DNA from: Defluviitaleaceae bacterium
GTDB taxonomy: Bacteria; Bacillota; Clostridia; Lachnospirales; WQUN01
Assembly (NCBI GenBank): GCA_009782245.1
Contig: WRKK01000178.1
Location: 1-5,669 of the forward strand
Length of the DNA stretch: 5,669 nucleotides
Reading direction: 5' to 3'
Shown: piece by piece, positions 1-5,614 of the stretch
Numbering within the stretch: the first letter of the stretch is position 1
How the letters are laid out: each line of letters opens with the position of its first letter
Position numbers and translations under genes: made by a program
Notes under the pieces: model-generated
What the model was told of the DNA's origin: nothing
The model's input: only the letters and a program-made list of their open reading frames with translations
Database searches by the model: none

Positions 1-30
1 CCCGTCCGACAGGCGGGTCGGTCGCCCGTT
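1..30. repeat. Edge of an interspersed GC-rich palindromic repeat
   Basis: Bases 18-30 (TCGGTCGCCCGTT) are the exact reverse complement of bases 5613-5625 near the other end of the window, so this looks like the tail of an inverted copy of the repeat elements described at 5465-5523 and 5615-5669. A 5-bp inverted repeat, CCGAC (6-10) and GTCGG (17-21), lies in the same stretch. The element is cut by the window edge, so its full form cannot be judged. Confidence 0.45.
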
Positions 31-313
31 CCCCCAACAACGTCGCCCCTTGCAACAACGCTGCTAAAAATCCCACAACAACGTCGCCCCTTGCAACAAT
101 GCCGCTAAAAATCCCACAACAACGCCACCCCTGCAACAACGCCGCTAAAAATCCCACAACAACGCCGCCCCTGCAACAACGCCGCTAAAAATCCCCCAAC
201 AACGCCGCCCCTGTAACAACGCCGCTAAAAATCTCACAACAACGCCCGTTCTCACAACAACGCCGCTAAAAATCCCACAACACACCGTCCCCCACAACAA
301 CACCGCTAAAAAT
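31..313. repeat. Tandem array of seven 40/41-bp units (minisatellite)
   Basis: Seven head-to-tail units each end in GCTAAAAAT, at 63-71, 104-112, 144-152, 184-192, 224-232, 265-273 and 305-313, giving periods of 41, 40, 40, 40, 41 and 40 bp. The cleanest unit is 153-192. Each unit is itself two half-repeats that both carry CAACAACGCCGC, 17 bp apart inside the unit and 23 bp apart across units. The middle units are nearly identical, while the outer ones have drifted: unit 6 has CCCGTTCTCA where the others have CCGCCCCTG. In the clean unit the plus strand has 18 C, 14 A, 5 G and 3 T, a marked strand asymmetry. There are no unique spacers, so this is not a CRISPR array. The period is not a multiple of three and the plus-strand copy of the unit carries TAA, so coding is unlikely. 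The array stops about 20 bp before the promoter of the rel gene. Function unknown. Confidence 0.92.
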
Positions 314-335
314 TCTACAGCCAAAAAAAATTTTT

Positions 336-364
336 TTGCTTTACTCTCCAAAAAGTGTTATAAT
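336..364 (+). promoter_or_regulatory. Sigma-A-type promoter with extended -10 for the rel-hemZ-hisS operon
   Basis: A perfect -10 hexamer TATAAT (359-364) is preceded by TG plus one base (356-358), the extended -10 motif. A -35 like TTGCTT (336-341) lies 17 bp upstream, the optimal spacing. An A8T7 tract (323-337) sits just upstream and partly overlaps the -35, and could act as an UP-like or bent-DNA element. Transcription would begin near base 371, giving a leader of about 70 nt, too short for a T-box or most riboswitches. Confidence 0.75.
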
Positions 365-403
365 GTTATACGCTCAAAAAAATCTTTAATCCGAAATCAG
401 CAT

Positions 404-424
404 AAATATTTTAGAACAATATTT
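404..424 (+). other. Weak AT-only inverted repeat in the rel leader
   Basis: AAATATT (404-410) and AATATTT (418-424) form a 7-bp stem with a 7-nt loop that ends two bases before the Shine-Dalgarno region. All pairs are A-T, so the structure would be weak; it could be a small leader hairpin or an operator-like palindrome, or simply chance in AT-rich DNA. Confidence 0.25.
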
Positions 425-426
425 TT

Positions 427-435
427 AGAAGGGAG
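427..435 (+). promoter_or_regulatory. Ribosome binding site of the rel gene
   Basis: AGAAGGGAG is a purine-rich Shine-Dalgarno ending 8 nt before the ATG at 444. It decides the start codon: no other in-frame ATG with a ribosome binding site lies nearby, and the N-terminus it gives aligns well with the usual start of Rel proteins. Confidence 0.8.
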
Positions 436-443
436 CCTAAATT

Positions 444-2645
444 ATGTCTTGTGAAGAATTATACCAAAAATTAGTAGCTAATATAAACAAATATCACCCA
501 AATACACGGCTAGATGTAGTAAATCGTGCCCACCAACTAGCAAACGATGCCCATGTTGGCCAGATGCGAAAATCGGGCGAGCCGTACATTATACACCCGC
601 TATGGGTTGCCAATATTTTGGCGGAACTTCGGCTTGATACCGAAACTATCGTTGCCGCCCTGCTGCACGATGTTGTTGAAGATACCCACTACACCATAGA
701 AGATATTGCCATGCAGTTTGGCGACGAAGTTGCATTGCTGGTGGACGGCGTTACAAAGTTACAAAAATTCCAATATACATCAAAATCGGACGAACTAGCC
801 GAAAATTACCGTAAAATGTTTTTTGCAATGTCCAAAGATATACGGGTAATAATTATTAAAATTGCCGACAGATTGCACAATATGCGAACTTTACAACATC
901 AATCCGAGGCAAAGCAAAAAGAAATTGCCAAAGAAACCCTGGAAATTTATGCACCGCTTGCCCACAAGCTAGGTATATCGCTAATTAGATACGAACTGGA
1001 GGATCTGGGCTTTAAGTATTTGTACAACGAAACTTATAAAGATTTAGCCCACAGAATCGGCATGAAACAAGCCGAACGCCGTGCAATGGTAGACGAAATT
1101 ACTACCGAAATACAGGCGAAAATCGACACTATCAACGTAAAAGCCGAAGTCGAGGGCAGACCAAAGCACCTTTTTAGCATCTACAAAAAAATGGTCTCAA
1201 AAGATAAGCAACTGGACGAAATTTATGACCTTTACGCCGTTCGCATTTTGGTAAACGAAATTTTTGAATGCTACCAAGTTTTGGGCGCGCTCCACGAGAC
1301 TTACACGCCCATTCCAGGCAGAATTAAAGACTATATTGGCAATCCCAAACCCAATAATTACCAATCTTTGCACACAACCCTGCTAAAAAACGGCAACGGC
1401 GAACCTTTTGAGGTGCAAATTCGTACGCACGATATGCACAGCGTTGCAGAACTAGGCATTGCCGCCCATTGGCGTTACAAAACTGGCGCAACTGGCGAAA
1501 CCACCAACGCCGAAGACAAGCTACAATGGCTCGGCAAGCTGCTAGAATGGCAGCGCGACCTCTCCGATAACGAGGAATTTATTGATGCCGTTAAATTTGA
1601 CCTTAGTATCTTCAAAAAAAATGTCTACTGCTTTTCGCCAAAAGGCGATGTTATCAGCCTTGTCGGCGGGGCTACTACTATCGATTTTGCCTATTCTATC
1701 CATAGTGCCGTTGGCAACCACATGGTCGGCGCGCGGGTAAATGGCGTGGCTGTGCCGATAGACTATGTGCTAAACACGGGAGATAGGGTTGACATTATTA
1801 CCAGCAACAACCAAACGCCCAGCCGTGATTGGCTGAAAATCGTCAAAACCGCACAGGCTCGCACAAAAATTAACCAATGGTTCAAAAAGCAAAACCGCGC
1901 CGATAACATCAAGCGTGGCAAGGATTTATTAGAAGATGCCGCAAAAGCAGTCGGTGTGCCGCTTGCCGAACTAATGGCAGACGGCAGAATCGAGCCCGTT
2001 TTGCAAAAATATAACGCTCTGGATTTTGAATCTATTTGTGCAACGATAGGCCACGGCGGGTTGCGCGAAACGCAAGTTGTCAACCGCTTATACGATGCCT
2101 ATAAAAAAGACCAGCCCGTAATTTTGGAAGAATTGGTTGACGAACTGCTAAAGGCGGGCAACAAAAAAACACCCAAGCAACGCAAAAGCAAAAGCGGCAT
2201 ACTTATCAGCGGCGTGGGCGATACAAATGTGCAACTTTCGCGCTGTTGCAGTCCGTTGCCAGGCGACGAAGTTGTCGGGTTTATCACGCGCGGCAGGGGC
2301 GTTACGATACATCGCACCGATTGCATAAACATCATAAACATGGACGAACTGAACCGCCTACGCATTTTGGAGGCAGATTGGAGTACGGACGCATTTTCGC
2401 AATCGTACCAAGCCGATTTGCGTATACTTTGCCTGGACAGAGACGGAATTTTGCTGGATATTGCCAAAATTTTATCGGAAGAGGGGCTAGGCGTAAAAGC
2501 CCTAAACGCCCACAAGGACAAGGACAAAGACAAAGGCGTTATCGAGTTGCGGGTGGAAATTGTTAGCCGTCATCAATTTCAAAAGCTGCAAGACAGAATC
2601 CGCCAACAGCAGGGCGTTTTTGACATAGAACGGGCGACAACGTAA
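444..2645 (+). CDS. rel: Bifunctional (p)ppGpp synthetase/hydrolase (Rel/RSH family)
   Basis: Makes (p)ppGpp from ATP and GDP/GTP and hydrolyses it, setting the stringent response; a cytosolic protein that binds ribosomes with uncharged tRNA. At 733 residues it is full length. Domains in order: HD hydrolase (about 25-200) with metal ligands H51, H75, D76 and D142 and catalytic E79/D80 in HDVVEDT; synthetase (about 230-345) with GRPKH (238-242), D262, the guanine-stacking Y306 in NNYQSLH and FEVQIRT (322-328); TGS (about 393-453); helical linker; zinc-finger/RIS domain with C601, C602, H623 and C627; ACT domain (about 657-728). The RxKD motif R293-I-K-D296, rather than the ExDD of synthetase-only RelA, together with the intact HD site, marks a two-way enzyme. 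A lysine/aspartate repeat (691-697) lies in an ACT loop. The ATG at 444 has a good Shine-Dalgarno. It is the first gene of the operon, and its TAA is followed immediately by the hemZ ATG. Residue roles are inferred by analogy with the streptococcal Rel structure. Confidence 0.97.
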   Translation: MSCEELYQKLVANINKYHPNTRLDVVNRAHQLANDAHVGQMRKSGEPYIIHPLWVANILAELRLDTETIVAALLHDVVEDTHYTIEDIAMQFGDEVALLVDGVTKLQKFQYTSKSDELAENYRKMFFAMSKDIRVIIIKIADRLHNMRTLQHQSEAKQKEIAKETLEIYAPLAHKLGISLIRYELEDLGFKYLYNETYKDLAHRIGMKQAERRAMVDEITTEIQAKIDTINVKAEVEGRPKHLFSIYKKMVSKDKQLDEIYDLYAVRILVNEIFECYQVLGALHETYTPIPGRIKDYIGNPKPNNYQSLHTTLLKNGNGEPFEVQIRTHDMHSVAELGIAAHWRYKTGATGETTNAEDKLQWLGKLLEWQRDLSDNEEFIDAVKFDLSIFKKNVYCFSPKGDVISLVGGATTIDFAYSIHSAVGNHMVGARVNGVAVPIDYVLNTGDRVDIITSNNQTPSRDWLKIVKTAQARTKINQWFKKQNRADNIKRGKDLLEDAAKAVGVPLAELMADGRIEPVLQKYNALDFESICATIGHGGLRETQVVNRLYDAYKKDQPVILEELVDELLKAGNKKTPKQRKSKSGILISGVGDTNVQLSRCCSPLPGDEVVGFITRGRGVTIHRTDCINIINMDELNRLRILEADWSTDAFSQSYQADLRILCLDRDGILLDIAKILSEEGLGVKALNAHKDKDKDKGVIELRVEIVSRHQFQKLQDRIRQQQGVFDIERATT
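2514..2537 (+). repeat. 6-bp tandem repeat inside rel (ACT domain loop)
   Basis: Four hexamers run head to tail: AAGGAC, AAGGAC, AAAGAC and AAAGGC. In frame they encode the alternating Lys-Asp run at residues 691-697, which ends in Gly698, between two strands of the ACT domain. Related proteins usually have a short, non-repetitive turn here. This looks like slippage expansion; a charged surface loop would tolerate it. Confidence 0.8.
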
Positions 2646-4178
2646 ATGATTAAAATGACTAAAATAATTTGCGTGCTGATTGGGCATAATTTTATTAACG
2701 AAATGCAAGCGATAACGCAAATATTTTTTGCCAACGCAAAATTTGCCTTTTTTACAGGCGAGAATGGGATTCCGCCAACGGGATTTGCCGTTGCGGGGCG
2801 GCTTTTAGGTAAAACTTGTATAGGCGAATTGTACCAAAACGGTGCAAAAACGGCGGCTTGTACGGTAAATTTTGCCGATAATGACAACGGCGGCGATGAC
2901 ACCAAAAATCCCACAAAAACGCTTAAACGCAATTTAATGCTCGCCCTGTTTTACGTTTTGCAAGATGAGCTGAAATTGGCTGTTCCGTGGGGTGCATTAA
3001 CGGGCGTTCGGCCTGCAAAGCAGGTTAGGCTGTGGCTGCAAAACGGCGAAACGGAGCAGGTTATAACCCGCCGCTTGCAAGATATTTATAAATGCAGGTT
3101 GGACAAGGTCAAACTCGCCATTGCGGTCGCCCACGCAGAAGAGCGTTTGCTAAAGCAACACAAAATAGCCCAATCAACGGGGCTTTATGTTGGTGTGCCG
3201 TTTTGCCCCAGCCGTTGCTTGTATTGCTCGTTTGTGGTATCGCAAAAACCGAACGCCAACGCTCACAGCCGATATTTGGCGGCACTGGCGGCTGAATCGC
3301 AAAAAATGCAGCTAAAATTTGCGGCGGATTTGGCAAAAACGCCCATAAACGCAATATACGTGGGCGGCGGCACGCCAACCGCTTTTTCGGCGGAAGATTT
3401 AGCCACTTTGCTAAAAATTATTCAGCCCTACAATAGCGGCAAAATTGAATACACGGTCGAGGCGGGGCGCGCGGACAGCATAACGCAGGAAAAGCTGAAA
3501 CTGCTGAAACATTACGGCGTAACCCGCATTGCGATAAATCCGCAAACGCTAAACGATGCAACTTTGCAACGCATAGGCCGCTTGCACACCACCAACGATT
3601 TCTACAGAGCCTATGAAATGGCGGTAAACCTGGGTTTTGACAATATTAACACCGATATAATCGCGGGCTTGCCAGGCGAAACTCCCGCCGATATGCTGAA
3701 TACAATGTCCAGCCTAAAAAAACTTGCACCCGCCCATATAACGGTGCATACTTTGGCGGTAAAACGGGCTTCTCGGCTAAACGAGAATAAAAGCGAAAAT
3801 TCCCAGAATGCCGAAAATGCCGAAAATTTCCAAAATTCCCAAAATTTCAATGAAACAAACGAAACAAACGCAAAAATGGTTGACGAAATGCTAAATATCG
3901 CACAAGAAATTTGCGAAAATAGCGGGTTGTTCCCGTATTATATGTACAGGCAAAAAAATACCGTGGGGCATTTTGAAAACGTGGGCTACAGCCGTTTGGG
4001 CTACGAAAGCATTTATAATATCGCAATGATGGCGGAAACGCAAACGGTGATTGGGCTAGGCGCGGGTGCGGTAACGAAAATTTTAACGGTTGACAAAATC
4101 CCACAAATGACCAAAATTGAACGCCAGTTTAATCCAAAAAACACCGAAACTTATATAGAACGGACGGTAAAATTATGA
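2646..4178 (+). CDS. hemZ: HemZ-family radical SAM protein (putative coproporphyrinogen III dehydrogenase)
   Basis: Family members are named oxygen-independent coproporphyrinogen III dehydrogenase (oxidative decarboxylation to protoporphyrinogen IX in haem synthesis), a cytosolic 4Fe-4S/SAM reaction. That activity is not proven for all HemZ proteins, and no other haem gene is present here. The 510 residues are near the family size (about 500). An N-terminal domain (1-170) carries the HemZ hallmark PWGALTGVRPAK (114-125). The radical SAM core follows: cluster ligands C187, C191 and C194 in CPSRCLYC, then SF where HemN has a further cysteine; the SAM-binding GGGTPT (240-245); GLPGET (341-346). 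The C-terminal YRQKN (434-438), FENVGY (443-448) and GAGAV (472-476) are typical of HemZ. An odd Asn-rich repeat fills residues 384-408. The first ATG directly follows the rel TAA with no clear Shine-Dalgarno, so translation is probably coupled; M4 (base 2655) is an alternative start. The stop overlaps the hisS start. Family sure, reaction less so. Confidence 0.92.
   Translation: MIKMTKIICVLIGHNFINEMQAITQIFFANAKFAFFTGENGIPPTGFAVAGRLLGKTCIGELYQNGAKTAACTVNFADNDNGGDDTKNPTKTLKRNLMLALFYVLQDELKLAVPWGALTGVRPAKQVRLWLQNGETEQVITRRLQDIYKCRLDKVKLAIAVAHAEERLLKQHKIAQSTGLYVGVPFCPSRCLYCSFVVSQKPNANAHSRYLAALAAESQKMQLKFAADLAKTPINAIYVGGGTPTAFSAEDLATLLKIIQPYNSGKIEYTVEAGRADSITQEKLKLLKHYGVTRIAINPQTLNDATLQRIGRLHTTNDFYRAYEMAVNLGFDNINTDIIAGLPGETPADMLNTMSSLKKLAPAHITVHTLAVKRASRLNENKSENSQNAENAENFQNSQNFNETNETNAKMVDEMLNIAQEICENSGLFPYYMYRQKNTVGHFENVGYSRLGYESIYNIAMMAETQTVIGLGAGAVTKILTVDKIPQMTKIERQFNPKNTETYIERTVKL
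2904..2922 (+). repeat. Near-copy of the upstream array unit inside hemZ
   Basis: AAAAATCCCACAAAAACGC matches the array junction sequence AAAAATCCCACAACAACGC (for example 148-166) at 18 of 19 bases, in the same orientation. It codes for residues 87-92 (KNPTKT) after a Gly/Asp/Asn-rich variable stretch (78-86). It may be a captured fragment of the array unit or a chance match in A/C-rich DNA. Confidence 0.5.
3796..3869 (+). repeat. In-frame 9-bp tandem repeats inside hemZ
   Basis: Six 9-bp units run from 3796 to 3849: AAAATTCCC, AGAATGCCG, AAAATGCCG, AAAATTTCC, AAAATTCCC and AAAATTTCA. Two exact copies of GAAACAAAC follow at 3852-3860 and 3861-3869. Because the period is three codons, the protein has a tripeptide repeat of the form (E/Q)-N-(S/A/F) at residues 384-401, then N402 and two E-T-N units to 408. 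The segment lies between the radical SAM core and the C-terminal domain, where related proteins usually have a short charged linker, so it is probably a flexible insert. Confidence 0.88.
4090..4117 (+). promoter_or_regulatory. Possible weak internal promoter ahead of hisS
   Basis: A consensus -35 TTGACA (4090-4095) is followed 16 bp later by CAAAAT (4112-4117), which matches 4 of 6 bases of the -10 consensus. Transcription would start about 50 nt before the hisS ATG. It lies inside hemZ coding DNA that is A-rich, so chance is a real alternative. Confidence 0.22.
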
Positions 4179-5422
4179 TACAAGCACCAAGAGGCACGAA
4201 AGATATATTTGGCGAAAACGCCGCTGCATGGCAGTATTTAGAGGAGCAGATTAGGCAGGTTTGCAAGCTGTTTGCTTTCAACGAGATTCGTACGCCCATT
4301 TTTGAGCATACCGAGTTATTTTTGCGTGGCGTGGGCGAAACCACGGATATTGTGCAAAAAGAAATGTACACTTTTCAAGACAAGGGCGACCGCAGCATAA
4401 CTTTGCGCCCAGAAATGACGGCGGGTGCGGCGCGCGCGTTCATAGAAAACGGCTTGCACAATGAGCCGTTGCCAGCAAAGTTGTTTTATATGGGGGCTAA
4501 TTTTCGGTACGAACGCCCGCAAAAAGACCGCTGGCGGCAACATCATCAGTTTGGCATTGAGGTTTACGGCTCGGAGAACCCAGCCGCCGAGGCGGAAATT
4601 ATGTCGTTGGGGCATTATTTGTTGCAGAAGTTAGGCATAACTAACATAACTTTGCATATAAATAGCATTGGTTGCGAAAATTGCCGCCCAATTTATCGGC
4701 AGCAGTTGCAAGATTTTATCCGCCAAAATTTGCCCAGTTTGTGCAACGATTGCCAAAACCGATACGAGAAAAATCCGTTACGGGCGTTGGATTGCAAAGT
4801 ACCCATTTGCAAGACGATAATGGCGAACGCACCCAGCACATTAGCCAGCTTGGACGACGATTGCAAAAAGCATTTTGAAGATTTGCAAAATTTGCTGAAT
4901 GCGATGAAAATTCCGTTTACAGTAAACCCGAAAATTGTACGGGGAATTGATTATTACACCCGCACGGTTTTTGAGTTTATGCAAGAGGGCGAATCAACAG
5001 TAATTGGCGGCGGACGTTATGACGGCTTGATTGAGCAGTTGAGCGGTATAAAAATAGCGGCGGCGGGTTTTGGCATGGGAATGGATAGATTATTAATATT
5101 GCTGAAAAACCAAGGTTTGTTGCCAGAAAATCTAAAAAATACGCCCAAAATTTATGTAGGTTTTGCGGGAGAAAGCGGCTACCAAAAATCTCAAGAATTG
5201 GTAAATTTGTTGCGGCTGGCGGGAGTTTCTGCTGAATCGGATTTAGTAAAACGTAGCGTAAAAGCCCAAATGAAATACGCCAACAAACGAGAAATAGCGT
5301 TTTCAATGATTATCGGCGATGACGAAATAGCTAATAATGCGGCAACTTTGAAAAATATGCAAACTGGCGAACAGCAGCAGGTTAAGTTGGAAGTTGCGGA
5401 AATTGGGGCTGTTTTATGCTAA
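4175..5422 (+). CDS. hisS: Histidyl-tRNA synthetase
   Basis: Class II aminoacyl-tRNA synthetase that joins histidine to tRNA-His using ATP in the cytosol; active as a dimer. The 415 residues match the usual bacterial length. Visible motifs: N-terminal RGTKDIF (6-12); motif 1 region with TPIFEHTELF (40-49); TLRPEMT (76-82); motif 2 FRYERPQKDRWRQHHQFG (110-127); the histidine-specific RGIDYYTRTVFE (256-267) with the key R256; GGGRYDGL (278-285); motif 3 AAGFGMGMDRL (296-306). The insertion domain has paired cysteines C167/C170 and C190/C193 plus C207 and C212, as in many Firmicutes enzymes. The anticodon-binding domain (about 324-412) includes RSVKAQMKYA (360-369) and IIGDDE (379-384). In the motif 2 loop, KDRWRQHH replaces the common KGRYRQFH. 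The ATG overlaps the hemZ TGA by four bases without a strong Shine-Dalgarno, so translational coupling is likely. aspS often follows in relatives, but there is no room for it here. Confidence 0.97.
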   Translation: MIQAPRGTKDIFGENAAAWQYLEEQIRQVCKLFAFNEIRTPIFEHTELFLRGVGETTDIVQKEMYTFQDKGDRSITLRPEMTAGAARAFIENGLHNEPLPAKLFYMGANFRYERPQKDRWRQHHQFGIEVYGSENPAAEAEIMSLGHYLLQKLGITNITLHINSIGCENCRPIYRQQLQDFIRQNLPSLCNDCQNRYEKNPLRALDCKVPICKTIMANAPSTLASLDDDCKKHFEDLQNLLNAMKIPFTVNPKIVRGIDYYTRTVFEFMQEGESTVIGGGRYDGLIEQLSGIKIAAAGFGMGMDRLLILLKNQGLLPENLKNTPKIYVGFAGESGYQKSQELVNLLRLAGVSAESDLVKRSVKAQMKYANKREIAFSMIIGDDEIANNAATLKNMQTGEQQQVKLEVAEIGAVLC

Positions 5423-5464
5423 ATTAACTTCAAAACCGTTAAAATGCCAATTTTTGGGGATTTT

Positions 5465-5523
5465 GTAGGGGCGGATAGTATCCGCCCGAATGGCTAAAAC
5501 GGGCGGACACTATCCGCCCCTAC
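5465..5523. repeat. Long GC-rich inverted repeat (paired palindromic element)
   Basis: The arms at 5465-5488 and 5500-5523 are 24 bp long and pair at 23 of 24 positions, the only mismatch being A5480 against C5508, with an 11-nt loop. Each arm is itself nearly palindromic: GGGCGGATA (5469-5477) pairs with TATCCGCCC (5479-5487). The outer ends are GTAGGGGCG and CGCCCCTAC. The element begins 42 bp after the hisS stop. No run of T follows on either strand, so it is not a standard Rho-independent terminator, although a transcript hairpin this strong could stabilise the mRNA 3' end. Bases 5423-5464 show no other feature. It resembles REP- or MITE-type elements; no target-site duplication is evident. 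Confidence 0.85.
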
Positions 5524-5614
5524 GTTGAAATAATTGCTTGTTGAATACATCTTCTTAAGCCTATGTTGCAGAAATATCAAAATGCACAAACGGGCGAACA
5601 GTTGTGGGTGAAAA

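Noticed and set aside
31..313. CRISPR array
   Set aside because: The units are contiguous and nearly identical along their whole length with no unique spacers, and no cas gene is nearby.
31..313. G-quadruplex on the minus strand of the array
   Set aside because: Runs of three or more G are separated by about 12 and 21 nt, too far for a canonical four-run quadruplex.
145..351. A 68-codon minus-strand open frame across the 40-bp array, with hydrophobic repeats
   Set aside because: It is a by-product of the repeat: the 40-bp period shifts the frame each unit, the start lies over the rel promoter, and no ribosome binding site is evident.
371..443. T-box or other riboswitch controlling an operon that includes a tRNA synthetase
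   Set aside because: The leader is only about 70 nt, has no T-box core sequence, and shows only a weak AT stem with no terminator.
1763..2533. Minus-strand open frames inside rel
   Set aside because: They lie fully opposite well-conserved Rel domains and show no recognisable motifs, so they are shadows of the real gene.
3637..3661. TTGACA and TATAAT inside hemZ
   Set aside because: Both hexamers are exact, but the spacer is only 13 bp, and the bases encode a conserved stretch just before GLPGET.
5465..5523. Rho-independent terminator of the operon
   Set aside because: The hairpin is strong but no T-tract follows on either strand, and its nested palindromes and sister copy fit a repeat element better.
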